A stretch of DNA of 64,000 nt from SMYC01 sp965197495 (GCA_965197495.1 OZ240210.1:1-64000); one strand, 5' to 3'; counted from the stretch's first letter, positions 39,801 through 48,179 are shown. Notes: a model not told the origin generated them from the letters alone. A program made the numbers and translations.

Positions 39801-40136
39801 TCAAAAACTCTCGAGGGCGGCTTTCTCGTCCCGGAAGATCTCCATGAAATTGTGAAGACCCGTCATGCTCACCATGGTCTCGACGCGCTCTTGAAGCCCC
39901 ACGAGCTTGATCGTGCCGGAGCCCTCGGCGACGGAACGGTAGATGTCCATCAGGCAGCCCACGGATGCGCTGTCAATATAGCTGACATCGCTCAAGTCGA
40001 TCACGAGCTTTTTGGCGCCCGATTCGACGACCGCCGAGACCTCCGAGAAGAAAGAGCTCAGCATGGCGTAGACGAGCCGCTCCTCCTTGACCCGAACGAT
40101 TTTGATGTCATCTTGAGTGTCGATTCGAAGATTCAT
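39801..40136 (-). CDS. STAS-domain protein (anti-anti-sigma factor type)
   Basis: The 111 residues form a single STAS domain similar to SpoIIAA/RsbV. They include the phosphorylatable-serine loop DLSDVSYIDSASVGCLMDIY and the last helix KLVGLQERVETMVSMTG. Such proteins sequester an anti-sigma kinase when unphosphorylated. The gene overlaps the preceding ECF sigma factor gene by 4 bp. No HATPase kinase of the SpoIIAB/RsbW type lies nearby, so the partner must be encoded elsewhere or be a different protein. Confidence 0.88.
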   Translation of the reverse strand: MNLRIDTQDDIKIVRVKEERLVYAMLSSFFSEVSAVVESGAKKLVIDLSDVSYIDSASVGCLMDIYRSVAEGSGTIKLVGLQERVETMVSMTGLHNFMEIFRDEKAALESF

Positions 40137-40765
40137 AATTGGTTACCCGTTGATTCCGTTCGCCCTTTCGAACGGTTTCTGATCGCGATCAGAGCCCGGC
40201 CGAGCTCGAGTCGTCCACGATTGATCCGACTCTTCACGGTACCTTCCGGAAGCTCCAATTGTTCCACAATCTCTTGATAAGTCAGTTCTTTGATGTCCCG
40301 CAGCACCACCGCCTCCCGCAGCTTGTCGGGTAGACCGGAAAGCGCCTTTAGGAGCATTTCTCGCTTGTCGCGGGCCTCGACGGCGCGATGAGGGTCGAAA
40401 CGCCCGGACACTATCTCCTCGAGATGAACCTCGTGCTGGACGAGGGACTCTCTTTCGCGGCGACCGCTGCGATAGTGGTCGATGCAGTGGTTGCGGCTGA
40501 CGGAATAGAGCCATGTTCCGAAATCGGCATTGGCGTCGAATTTGTCCAGCGAGCGGAAGACCCGCAAAAATATTTCCTGGGTCAGATCCTGAGACTCCTC
40601 GTAGCGTCCCGTGAATTTATACGCGATCCCGAAGACGCGGCGCCGGAAACGCCGGACGACTTCCTCCCAGGCCTGCTCTTTGACACTTCCGTTGCCGCGG
40701 CAGAGCTTTATGACTTCCCGATCGTCGAGCGCGCTGACAGAAACAGACTCGCCGTTATCTGGCAA
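40133..40765 (-). CDS. ECF-type RNA polymerase sigma factor
   Basis: The 210 residues contain sigma region 2 (VFGIAYKFTGRYEESQDLTQEIFLRVF, with FGTWLYSVSRNHCIDHYR) and region 4 (LPDKLREAVVLRDIKELTYQEI and LELPEGTVKSRINRGR). There is no region 3, as expected for the ECF group. It heads an operon with a STAS protein, a small helical protein and a DUF1573 protein, all minus strand with 3-4 bp junctions. A membrane anti-sigma factor, the usual ECF partner, is not seen next to it. Confidence 0.92.
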   Translation of the reverse strand: MPDNGESVSVSALDDREVIKLCRGNGSVKEQAWEEVVRRFRRRVFGIAYKFTGRYEESQDLTQEIFLRVFRSLDKFDANADFGTWLYSVSRNHCIDHYRSGRRERESLVQHEVHLEEIVSGRFDPHRAVEARDKREMLLKALSGLPDKLREAVVLRDIKELTYQEIVEQLELPEGTVKSRINRGRLELGRALIAIRNRSKGRTESTGNQL

Positions 40766-40847
40766 TCCGATATCCTCTTAGTGCTTACTGCTCGCTCTCT
40801 CTTCTTCTTGGCCGAGCGTCAGCGTCCCGATTCTGATTCGGGAACGC

Positions 40848-41663
40848 CTATTTCTTTGGGAGCTCAGGCCGGCGCGCGCTGACCCAAGCCGTGTACCAGA
40901 AACATCCCGTATCGAGCGCGGCACCCTCGAGAAGCTCTTCCAACAAAGGCTCGGCACGAAGAAACATACCCTCGTAATAGAAACGGTCGTAGCTCTTTAC
41001 GCCTAATCGTGACAAATAATCGAAATAGAGCAGGTTGTCGACCCAGACGTAGCTCTTGCGAGGTATCGAGATCGCATATTCCTCCGGATAGTCGAGATAG
41101 AGAGCGGAGGGCGTGTGCACGTCGATCTTGTTGCTGTACACCTCGACCAGGCGTGAATCGAACCGCTCGCGCAATCCGTGCTGCCCTGTCGGCTCGCCAT
41201 CGCCGTCACGCGAGACATTGACCGGGGCATACATGGCGCCGACATATTGAGCGATCTCGGCGGAGTGCTTTATGGCGGCGTCGAAATCCGAGCTCTTGAA
41301 CGCCTCCGTGAGCGCGTGGTAGCTTTCGATCAAACGCCACGGCAAGTCCCCGGATTCCTCGAGCGCTTCCTCGCCGTATTTACGAACCGCGAGCTCGCGG
41401 TCGGCGGGGAGATCTGCAAATGGAAACGGCTCCAGGCGGTCCACTTCGAAGAGCAGGCGTGGAGGGAAGATCGTCGGATCGGTCGCGGTCTCCACGATAG
41501 AGACTTCTCGATCCTCGTAGAACTGTTTGAGGGGCTTGTCGAGGCTGTCGATGGCTTTCTCCAAGAAGAGCTTGACGCCCTGCTCGCTCCAAGGGAGCCC
41601 GGTGTCGACACTGCCGAAAACGAGCCATGCCGTCGCCGTCAGCGCGAGTACACGTGTTGTCAT
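40848..41663 (-). CDS. P1-nuclease/zinc phospholipase C-fold protein lacking most metal ligands
   Basis: The 271 residues begin with a signal peptide (about 1-20). The layout follows zinc-dependent phospholipase C/S1-P1 nuclease-like hydrolases: TGLPWSEQGVKLFLEKAI, ETATDPTIFPPRLLFEVD, GDLPWRLIESYHALTEAF, AEIAQYVGAMYAPVN and EPTGQHGLRERFDSRLVE. In the active family these blocks contain conserved metal-binding histidines (AHYVGD, HQPLH, PRHFIDID, GxH). Here most are replaced (Q, A, N, L). The protein is therefore probably not a zinc hydrolase and may be a binding protein. It is a monocistronic-looking gene on the minus strand. Confidence 0.6.
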   Translation of the reverse strand: MTTRVLALTATAWLVFGSVDTGLPWSEQGVKLFLEKAIDSLDKPLKQFYEDREVSIVETATDPTIFPPRLLFEVDRLEPFPFADLPADRELAVRKYGEEALEESGDLPWRLIESYHALTEAFKSSDFDAAIKHSAEIAQYVGAMYAPVNVSRDGDGEPTGQHGLRERFDSRLVEVYSNKIDVHTPSALYLDYPEEYAISIPRKSYVWVDNLLYFDYLSRLGVKSYDRFYYEGMFLRAEPLLEELLEGAALDTGCFWYTAWVSARRPELPKK

Positions 41664-41799
41664 TGACTACTCCTCGGTCTGAAATCAGCTGCGTAGAGAG
41701 ACCGCAAGCGGGTTCTCCATTCTAGCAGTTGTGCTGCTAGTATAAAATGGCGGAGGGGGTCGCTCGGATTCCCGCCGTAGCCCGAAGGGCGAAGGCGGG

Positions 41800-42564
41800 T
41801 CACGGAACCCGCGCGATCGTAAGAACATCCACGGTCCCCGCGCCGGCTCGAAGAAGCGCTCGCGCGGCGGCGTTCGCCGTGGCGCCCGTCGTCAGAACGT
41901 CATCAACCAGTAGAAGTTTGCAACCGGCCATCTTCCGCGGAACGCGGCCGCGGTAAGCGCCTGACACGTTAGACTTTCGCGCGGATGCCGAAAGCCCTGC
42001 CTGAGGCCGGTTGTCTTTCGTCTTCACGAGCAGGCGCGGGCGCATCGGAGCACCTGCGATCGCCGCCACTGCGCGGGCCGCGATCGCCGCTTGATTGAAT
42101 CCGCGCGCACGCCGCCGCCTCGAAGACAGCGGCAACGGGATGACGGCGGCGTAGCCCTCGAGCTCTCCCGCCCGACACCAACGCTCGGCAGCCAGTCCGC
42201 CGAAAAGCGTCCCGAGGCGCGACCGCCCGCCGAATTTCAACGCGAGCAGAAGGCGCCGCACGCGATCATCGTAGAGGAGTCCGGCGCGCGCCTTGCGGAA
42301 GACCCGCTCGCCTCCGCGACACGGCCCACATAGCCCGGGGGCTACGCTCGCCGCGTAGGGAAGACCACAGGATTCGCAAAACGGTGGCTCGATACGAGGC
42401 AGCGCCTCAGTGCAGCGCGCGCAGAGCAGGCCCAAAAGCGGCCGCCGCAAAAGCTCGTGGCACAAGAGATATTCGGCCGGGAACGCGAAAGCGCCGAGCC
42501 CGTGAACACAGGCGCGCACGAGCCGCTCCAGGCGATCGTATCTGGCGGTCATTGCAGACACCAC
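41800..42564 (-). CDS. comF: ComF family phosphoribosyltransferase-like protein
   Basis: The 254 residues have an N-terminal zinc-finger-like part (LLCARCTEALP, CESCGLPYAA, CGPCRGGE). The PRTase-like domain follows, with the ComF motif RRRARGFNQAA and the PRPP loop LLLVDDVLTTGATANAA. ComF proteins act in natural transformation in some bacteria. DprA is encoded at 54581, so the DNA-uptake pathway may be partly present, although the pilin gene in the window is broken. Its start may be ATG 42552 (MTARYDRLER). Confidence 0.85.
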   Translation of the reverse strand: MVSAMTARYDRLERLVRACVHGLGAFAFPAEYLLCHELLRRPLLGLLCARCTEALPRIEPPFCESCGLPYAASVAPGLCGPCRGGERVFRKARAGLLYDDRVRRLLLALKFGGRSRLGTLFGGLAAERWCRAGELEGYAAVIPLPLSSRRRRARGFNQAAIAARAVAAIAGAPMRPRLLVKTKDNRPQAGLSASARKSNVSGAYRGRVPRKMAGCKLLLVDDVLTTGATANAAARALLRAGAGTVDVLTIARVP

Positions 42565-42604
42565 AACAACGAAAGCTCGCGCTCCTTCAACAAAGTCGCG
42601 GGCT

Positions 42605-43969
42605 CTACGGGGTCGACCAGGTCGGTGAGGGCGCGATCACGGGCTCGGGCGTGTCGACGGCTGGAAGATGCAGGGCCACCGTGTCCCAGTGCCCACAACG
42701 CGCGCAGCGCTCCGTCCATTCCGACGTGCGCCACTCGCAGCTTTCGCACGCATAGTCCATCATCAGCCCTCCGACCTCGGCGACGAGCATCTTGTTCTTG
42801 GCGAGCGCGGCGGAGAGCTCCTTCTTGCTCTCCAGGATTCGAGCCATATAGAGATGGAGCGCGGGCAGGCCGCTCACGCGATCCTCGATCATCTGGAACT
42901 CGCGGAGCGCCTCATCGAGCATGAATAGGCGGTAGTGAAGCTTCCCCAAACAGTAGCGGAGCGGAACCTCGCTCTCGCTGAGAACCAGAGCCTGCTTCCA
43001 CACACCTATCGCTTCTTCCGGCTGCTCGGCGCACAAATAGAAATTCTGGAGCGAAGAGAGGGGCTCCGTCGAGCCCGTGAGCTCGTAGCCGCGATGCCAC
43101 ATGCGTATCGCTTCTTCCGTCTCGTCGTTCGCGGCTAGCGCCTCTCCCAAACGGATATAGGCGGGGACGAAGCTCTCGTCGTCAGCAAGTATCAAACGAA
43201 AGGTGGCGATCGCCTCCTGAGATCGTCCGGCCGAAAGCTGCGCGATGCCGAGGCCGAGCCGAACGCCTTTCGCCATGTCCCGCTCGAGCGCGCGCTCTTC
43301 GTCGGACGAGACCATGTCCACGAGACGGCTCTGCAAAGCACTCGCCTCTTCCCACTTCTGATGTCCGACCAAGAGATCCCGGAGTTTCCGGTGCGCCGAG
43401 ACCGTCGGCGCCGGCCAGCCTTCGATAATCTGCTCCAGGACGATCTTGGCGCGCTCCTCGGCACCGGCGGCGAGATAGACATCCACGAGCGAGTAGAGCG
43501 CCACAAGATTATTCGGGGCCACGCGCGTCGAGCGCTCGAGCGTATCGGCAGCCTCCCGGTAGCGCGTGAGCGCTCGAAGACTATCGCCTTTCTTGACGAG
43601 CGCGTGCTCGTGCTCTGGTTCGCGCTCGAGCACGGAGTCGAAGCGCTGGAGCGCTTTTTCATGATGACCGTTGACGATGGCGTCCAGCCCGGCCATGTAG
43701 AGCTCCTCGACTGCTTGATGGGCCTCGTGCACGCGACGCCGGCGGCGATCGCGAGCAAAACGCCGCACTCCTCCCGCGAGGTCGAAAAACAAAATGACCC
43801 CCGCACCGATCCCGAAAGCTGCGAGCATGACCATCCAAAGCTCGAGCGCGACCGGCTGGAAGAACGTAAACTGAACCGTCACAAGCGCCTCATTCAAGCG
43901 AATCGTCGAAACCACGAACCAGACGAACGCAAAAACAATGAGCATCGTGAGAAGAGTCCGAGCCCGCAT
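42605..43969 (-). CDS. LapA-LapB (YciS-YciM) fusion: membrane TPR protein with rubredoxin-like zinc ribbon
   Basis: The 454 residues combine two proteins that are separate in E. coli. The first 80 resemble LapA: two hydrophobic segments (about 5-22 and 42-66), the ALVTVQFTFFQPVALELWM loop and the FDLAGGVRRFARDRRR junction. The remainder resembles LapB: about nine TPR-like helical pairs (for example YREAADTLERSTRVAPNNL) and a C-terminal four-cysteine ribbon (YACESCEWR and ERCARCGHWDT). LapB controls degradation of LpxC by FtsH, so this gene is expected to tune lipid A synthesis. A broken repeat family B fragment separates it from the enhancer-binding protein gene. Confidence 0.8.
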   Translation of the reverse strand: MRARTLLTMLIVFAFVWFVVSTIRLNEALVTVQFTFFQPVALELWMVMLAAFGIGAGVILFFDLAGGVRRFARDRRRRRVHEAHQAVEELYMAGLDAIVNGHHEKALQRFDSVLEREPEHEHALVKKGDSLRALTRYREAADTLERSTRVAPNNLVALYSLVDVYLAAGAEERAKIVLEQIIEGWPAPTVSAHRKLRDLLVGHQKWEEASALQSRLVDMVSSDEERALERDMAKGVRLGLGIAQLSAGRSQEAIATFRLILADDESFVPAYIRLGEALAANDETEEAIRMWHRGYELTGSTEPLSSLQNFYLCAEQPEEAIGVWKQALVLSESEVPLRYCLGKLHYRLFMLDEALREFQMIEDRVSGLPALHLYMARILESKKELSAALAKNKMLVAEVGGLMMDYACESCEWRTSEWTERCARCGHWDTVALHLPAVDTPEPVIAPSPTWSTP

Positions 43970-44038
43970 AACAGACGCTAGTCTACCTTCCGAAGCTGCC
44001 AGCCGAAAGTCGCTGACAGGCAGCAGGTAGCGCGAAAC

Positions 44039-45016
44039 TCAGTCAACCTCATACCTCTTGCGGCGCTGCCAAAGCGACTTGCGACTGATCCCAAGAATCT
44101 CCGCGGCACGGGTCGTGTTCCCGCCCACATCCCGCAGAACCCGCTCGATATAGCTCTTCTCGACCGCGCCAAGGGTAGGGCGCTTGTCTAGCGTGACACC
44201 CCACGCGATCGACGGGCTCTCGAGAACGTATGCGGGGATATCGGCTCTCTCGAAAGTCTCACTTCTCGACAAGATCGCGCCGTGCTCGACAACGCCCTTG
44301 AGCTCCCGTACGTTTCCCGGCCACGCGTAAGTCGCGAATACCTGGAGCGCATCTGGGGAAAATCGACGTGGCGCGCGGCCTCGGCGCGCGACCTCTTTTT
44401 CAAGGAAGAGCTCCGCGAGAGGAACGATGTCGTCGGTCCGCTCCCGAAGAGGTGGAAGCCGAATCCAGAAAACACCGAGACGATGGAACAGGTCGCGGCG
44501 AAAAAACTCGCGCTCCACGGCCTGTTCGAGATCGGCGCTCGCGGAAGCGATGAGGCGCGCCTCGAGCTTGACGGACTCTGTCCCGCCGAGCCGTTCGAAT
44601 CGACGCTCCTCGACCGCGCGCAAGAGCTTGGCCTGGTGGAGCGGAGAAAGCTCGCCAATCTGGTCCAGAAGCAACGTGCCCTTGCCGGCAAGCTCGAACT
44701 TTCCTGCTTTTCGCTGAGCCGCGCCGGTGAACGCGCCACGCTCGTAGCCGAAGAGCTCGCTCTCGAGCAAGCTCTCGGGAATGCTCGGAAGATCGATCGT
44801 GACCATTGGAAGCGCGGATCGCTCTCCCCACAAGTGCAGCGCATACGCTGCGAGGTCTTTTCCCGTACCGCTCTCCCCGCTCAGAACGACATTGCTCGAC
44901 GCTGTCGCGAGACGCTCGAGAAGCCGGACGATTTCCACCATCTGCGGATCGTGGGCGATGATCGTGGCATCGAGACCCACCTTCTTATCGGGCTTCGCCC
45001 TCGGCGCCTTGGGCAT
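44039..45016 (-). CDS. Sigma54-dependent enhancer-binding protein without receiver domain
   Basis: The 325 residues have a short N-terminus and no response-regulator or GAF domain. The AAA+ domain contains Walker A GESGTGKDLAAYAL, the sigma54-contacting loop ELFGYERGAFTGA and LLLDQIGELSPLHQAKLL, which is close to Walker B. The arginine finger and sensor regions are in RRDLFHRLGVFWIRLPPLRERTDD and YAWPGNVREL. A Fis-type helix-turn-helix closes the protein (NTTRAAEILGISRKSLWQRR). It lies between rsfS and the LapA-LapB gene, with the start 4 bp before rsfS. How it is controlled is unclear, because no sensing domain is present. Confidence 0.9.
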   Translation of the reverse strand: MPKAPRAKPDKKVGLDATIIAHDPQMVEIVRLLERLATASSNVVLSGESGTGKDLAAYALHLWGERSALPMVTIDLPSIPESLLESELFGYERGAFTGAAQRKAGKFELAGKGTLLLDQIGELSPLHQAKLLRAVEERRFERLGGTESVKLEARLIASASADLEQAVEREFFRRDLFHRLGVFWIRLPPLRERTDDIVPLAELFLEKEVARRGRAPRRFSPDALQVFATYAWPGNVRELKGVVEHGAILSRSETFERADIPAYVLESPSIAWGVTLDKRPTLGAVEKSYIERVLRDVGGNTTRAAEILGISRKSLWQRRKRYEVD

Positions 45017-45020
45017 GAGG

Positions 45021-45389
45021 TCAGCTGGCGACAGCGAGCTTTTGCGCGTCGCCCCAGAGGCGTTCGAGGTCGTAATATTCGCGGCTCGTCGGCGTGAAAA
45101 CGTGCACGACGAAATCCATATAGTCCATCAAGATCCATTCTCCACGCGGATAGGACTCGACGTGCGAGGGCCGCCGCTTCATCGATCGAAGCGACCTCTC
45201 CACCTCGTCCGCGATGGACTTGATTTGGCGATGGCTCGTGCCAGTGACGATCAGAAAGTAATCGGTAAAGCTCGCCAACCCGCGTAGGTCGAGAACCAGG
45301 ATGTCGGTAGCCTTTTTTTCCTGCGCCGCAGAAACCGCGTTTTTGAGTTCGGGGTCCAGCGAGTTCAAAGTCAACTTAGTCTCGGTCAA
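45021..45389 (-). CDS. rsfS: Ribosomal silencing factor RsfS
   Basis: The 122-residue protein binds ribosomal protein L14 and blocks subunit joining in starvation. The family core is visible: KKATDILVLDLRGLASFTDYFLI, GTSHRQIKSIADEVERSL and RGEWILMDYMDFVVHVFTPTSREYYDLERLWGDA. It is downstream of obgE, the standard neighbour, and 4 bp before the enhancer-binding protein gene. Confidence 0.95.
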   Translation of the reverse strand: MTETKLTLNSLDPELKNAVSAAQEKKATDILVLDLRGLASFTDYFLIVTGTSHRQIKSIADEVERSLRSMKRRPSHVESYPRGEWILMDYMDFVVHVFTPTSREYYDLERLWGDAQKLAVAS

Positions 45390-45452
45390 GTTTTTCGAAC
45401 CTCTTTGAATTTAGACGATGAGAATGAGTGGCACCAAAACGGCCCGTGATGT

Positions 45453-46463
45453 TCACGTCACCCGCTCCTTCTGTACGAGACCGTAGAGCTCGCGAACCAT
45501 CTTCTGACAACCGTCGCCGGTCGCTGCCGAGACCGCGAAGAACGGAAGCCCCAAGGCTGCGGCCGCTTCTTCGAGAGCGGCGAGCCGAGTCGGATCTTCG
45601 AGCGCGTCCATTTTGTTCGCGGCCACGGCTCCCGGCTTTCCATCCATGCCTTTACCATAAGCCTCGATCTCGCGCCGCAGCGCTTTGAGATCGTCGACGG
45701 GCTCTCTTCCCGAGCCTTCAGATACATCGATGAAGTACATGAGACAGGCCGTTCGGCTCAAGTGGCGCAAGAAGCGATCGCCAAGCCCCGCACCTTCGCT
45801 CGCTCCCGGGATCAGGCCGGGCACATCGGCCAAGACGAAGGAGCTCTCTTCGGAAATCTCGACGACGCCGAGATGCGGCACCAGGGTCGTGAACGGATAA
45901 TCGGCGATCTTGGGTCTCGCGGCGCTGACAGCCGAGATGAACGTGGACTTCCCGGCATTCGGAAAGCCGACGAGGCCAACATCCGCGAGCAGCCGCAGCT
46001 CGAGCCGAACGCGACGTTGTTCGCCCGGGCTCCCCGTTTCGCATTTTCTAGGCGCCCGATTCGTCGCAGACGCGAACGACACATTCCCTCGTCCCCCACG
46101 CCCGCCCCGAGCGACAAGCAGTTTCTGATCCTCGTCGGTCAAATCTCCGAGGAGCTCTCCGGTTTCCGTATCGTGCACGAGAGTGCCGAGGGGAACTGAA
46201 AGCTCCATATCCTCACCGCAGCGCCCAGCCCGCCTAGCGCCTTCGCCGTTTCTGCCACGCTCGGCGCGGTAGTGCGGGCGGTAGCGGTAGCCGGCGAGCG
46301 TGTTCTGGGCCGTGCTCGCCAGAAGCCAAATGGAGCCGCCTCCGCCGCCGTGGCCGCCATCGGGCCCGCCGCGCGGGACGTACTTCTCTCTGCGGAAGCT
46401 GATGACACCATCGCCGCCCCGTCCCGCCTCGAGCTCGAGAACGGCCTCATCGATCCACATCAA
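45453..46463 (-). CDS. obgE: GTPase ObgE/CgtA
   Basis: The 336 residues start with the Obg glycine-rich fold (MWIDEAVLELEAGRGGDGVISF and the GPDGGHGGGGGS region). The G domain follows: VGFPNAGKSTFI (P-loop), VLADVPGLIPGASEGAGLGDRFL (switch II) and AANKMDALED (G4). It acts in 50S assembly and stress control. It follows rpmA after a 194-bp gap holding a repeat, and lies just upstream of rsfS. Confidence 0.97.
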   Translation of the reverse strand: MMWIDEAVLELEAGRGGDGVISFRREKYVPRGGPDGGHGGGGGSIWLLASTAQNTLAGYRYRPHYRAERGRNGEGARRAGRCGEDMELSVPLGTLVHDTETGELLGDLTDEDQKLLVARGGRGGRGNVSFASATNRAPRKCETGSPGEQRRVRLELRLLADVGLVGFPNAGKSTFISAVSAARPKIADYPFTTLVPHLGVVEISEESSFVLADVPGLIPGASEGAGLGDRFLRHLSRTACLMYFIDVSEGSGREPVDDLKALRREIEAYGKGMDGKPGAVAANKMDALEDPTRLAALEEAAAALGLPFFAVSAATGDGCQKMVRELYGLVQKERVT

Positions 46464-46584
46464 TCCATTATATGGACGAAGCGGCTCGATGGAGGAACGC
46501 GAAGTTTCGAGGATGTCTTTCTCTTGGCTGTACCGGCTCGACTTTGCTGCCGCCTACAACAAACAAAGGCGCCAAATAAAGGCG

Positions 46585-46645
46585 CCGGCAGCTGCTAGCT
46601 GCTAGCATCAGTGGGCGCAAGATGAACCGCAATAGCGCCTCAGAA
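46585..46645 (+). repeat. Repeat family B fragment between rpmA and obgE
   Basis: The gap between rpmA and obgE contains tgctagcatcagtgggcgc and aatagcgcctcagaat, which match the 3' end of the tandem unit (gtagcaccagcgtgcgcag and ccgctgcgcctcagaaa). The rest of the gap shows no gene. Confidence 0.6.
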
Positions 46646-46657
46646 TATCCTTGAGGC

Positions 46658-46921
46658 TTAGCTTGCACTCACCGGGTCGACGTGGATGAATCGCCCCTTC
46701 TGACCGCGTGTCTGAAAATCCACAATGCCCGTAATCTTGGCGAAAAGCGTGTCGTCCTTGCCGCGGCCGACATTGCGGCCCGGCTTGAAGGGCGTGCCAC
46801 GCTGCCGAACGAGGATGGAGCCGCCGCTCACGTTCTCGCCGGCAAACGCCTTGACCCCGAGCCTCTGCGCGTTGCTGTCGCGTCCGTTGCGTGAGCTGCC
46901 TTGACCCTTTTTGTGCGCCAC
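46658..46921 (-). CDS. rpmA: 50S ribosomal protein L27
   Basis: The 87 residues show the L27 signature: N-terminal MAHKKGQGSSRNGRDSNAQR, then GVKAFAGENVSGGSILVRQRG and GRNVGRGKDDTLFAKI. It lies immediately after rplU (5 bp) on the same strand, the conserved L21-L27-Obg order. Length is normal. Confidence 0.97.
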   Translation of the reverse strand: MAHKKGQGSSRNGRDSNAQRLGVKAFAGENVSGGSILVRQRGTPFKPGRNVGRGKDDTLFAKITGIVDFQTRGQKGRFIHVDPVSAS

Positions 46922-46926
46922 CCCGA

Positions 46927-47238
46927 CTATCCTTCGATCGCCTCGACCTTCACCGCGGTAAACGACTGCCGGTGGCCGCGCGTGCGCCGATACTGCTTGC
47001 GGCGCTTTTTCTTGAAAACGAGAATCTTCCTACCGCGCCCCTGCTCCATGACCTTGGCGGTCACCGAGGCGCCATCGACATAAGGCTTGCCGAGCGCGAC
47101 CTCGCCATCGCGATTCACGAGCATGACTTTGTCGAAGCGAACGGTATCCCCAACTTCAGCTTCGAGCTTCTCGATTCTGAGCTGCTCACCGGGAATCACC
47201 TTCTGCTGCTTCCCGCCCGTCTCGATGATTGCGTACAA
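46927..47238 (-). CDS. rplU: 50S ribosomal protein L21, TTG start
   Basis: The 103-residue L21 reads M-YAIIETGGKQQKVIPG from TTG 47238, giving the exact usual length. GGGAGG (47253-47248) lies 9 nt upstream, an ideal spacing. The ATG at 47247 lies directly against this Shine-Dalgarno and would be a poor start, and the frame's most upstream ATG-like start is at 47304. The C-terminus has GRKILVFKKKRRKQYRRTRG. The promoter for this operon lies just upstream. Confidence 0.95.
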   Translation of the reverse strand: MYAIIETGGKQQKVIPGEQLRIEKLEAEVGDTVRFDKVMLVNRDGEVALGKPYVDGASVTAKVMEQGRGRKILVFKKKRRKQYRRTRGHRQSFTAVKVEAIEG

Positions 47239-47275
47239 TGTAGACATCCTCCCAAACACTTGCGCAGATCCGGCC

Positions 47276-47304
47276 ATTTTAGTAACGAATGAACTTAATG
47301 TCAA
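47276..47304 (-). promoter_or_regulatory. Strong sigma70-type promoter of rplU-rpmA-obgE
   Basis: On the minus strand TTGACA (47304-47299) and TAAAAT (47281-47276) are separated by exactly 17 bp. This is close to consensus, about 40 nt before the TTG start. The IS1-type transposon ends 15 bp upstream of the -35 box, so the promoter core survived the insertion. Confidence 0.75.
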
Positions 47305-47328
47305 CGACTTCCACGTGGCGGTAGTGTC

Positions 47329-48144
47329 CTAATTTGCCGCAGCGACGAGATCCCGAAGTTCCAACGGCTCGTTTGCGATACCTGCTTCCATCGCTGGCGT
47401 AACGCGAAGGCTGTTGTGGATGCGGCAGAAGTTGTAGTGGGCGAAGTGAAGGCTCACCGCTGCCTTCAAGTTCTCGACCTTTTTGCTGAAGGCGTTCGTG
47501 AGTCGAGTGAAGCGCCTCATCGACATTCGCATGGTTAGATTCTGCCTCTCGACGTGCGACGTACATATGCCCTTCGGGTTGCCGACAATTTGCTCTGTAC
47601 TGATGCTGGCGACCTTGGGTGGACTGTACCTACCAGGGCCGACCGGCGTCGCTTCGAAGTGCTTTACGATGCGGCCGTAATCAACATCTGAGCCGAAGCC
47701 TTGTTCAACAGCATCCACGTAGGCTTCCATCGCATCTGTGGACAGTTGCACGCGGCCTGCCAAGCGCGAAGCCAGATCACCCACAAAGGCTCGGGTGTTC
47801 GCGCCGTCGCGTTTTCCCACTCGATACGAAGGGACAAGCTTGCTGTCGGTATCGAGTGCAACATAAGTCCAGAAGTCACCATTCTGAGCTGGATCATCGG
47901 TAGGTCTCATGTGGCGCTGCTTCTTTCCGACGTAGCACCAAATCTCGTCCATTTGGAGGTGACGGCATTCGAGCCCGCGCATCTCCGAGTCCATGAATAG
48001 CGCTGAGATATCGCCGACCCGGACCATGAGGCGCATGATCGTGTCGCGATGAATGCCGGTCATGCGCTCGACCGAGCGGATCGAACACCCTTCGACGAGC
48101 GCGGAAATGGCCGCCGTCCGCTTATCGAGACTGAGCTTATTCAT
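47329..48144 (-). CDS. IS1-like family transposase
   Basis: The 271 residues show an N-terminal helix-turn-helix (ALVEGCSIRSVERMTGIHRD) and a DDE-type domain. The first acidic motif lies in HLQMDEIWCYVGKKQRH, the second in DFWTYVALDTDSKLV and RVQLSTDAMEAYVDAV. The conserved C-terminal part is TSHVERQNLTMRMSMRRF, then FSKKVENLKAAVSLHFAHYNF. The gene ends 9 bp from the transposon terminus and appears intact. It was assigned from sequence resemblance to single-frame IS1-family transposases. Confidence 0.88.
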   Translation of the reverse strand: MNKLSLDKRTAAISALVEGCSIRSVERMTGIHRDTIMRLMVRVGDISALFMDSEMRGLECRHLQMDEIWCYVGKKQRHMRPTDDPAQNGDFWTYVALDTDSKLVPSYRVGKRDGANTRAFVGDLASRLAGRVQLSTDAMEAYVDAVEQGFGSDVDYGRIVKHFEATPVGPGRYSPPKVASISTEQIVGNPKGICTSHVERQNLTMRMSMRRFTRLTNAFSKKVENLKAAVSLHFAHYNFCRIHNSLRVTPAMEAGIANEPLELRDLVAAAN

Positions 48145-48179
48145 TGGCTTTCCCTCTCACTTCTATGCTACGTTTCCAT

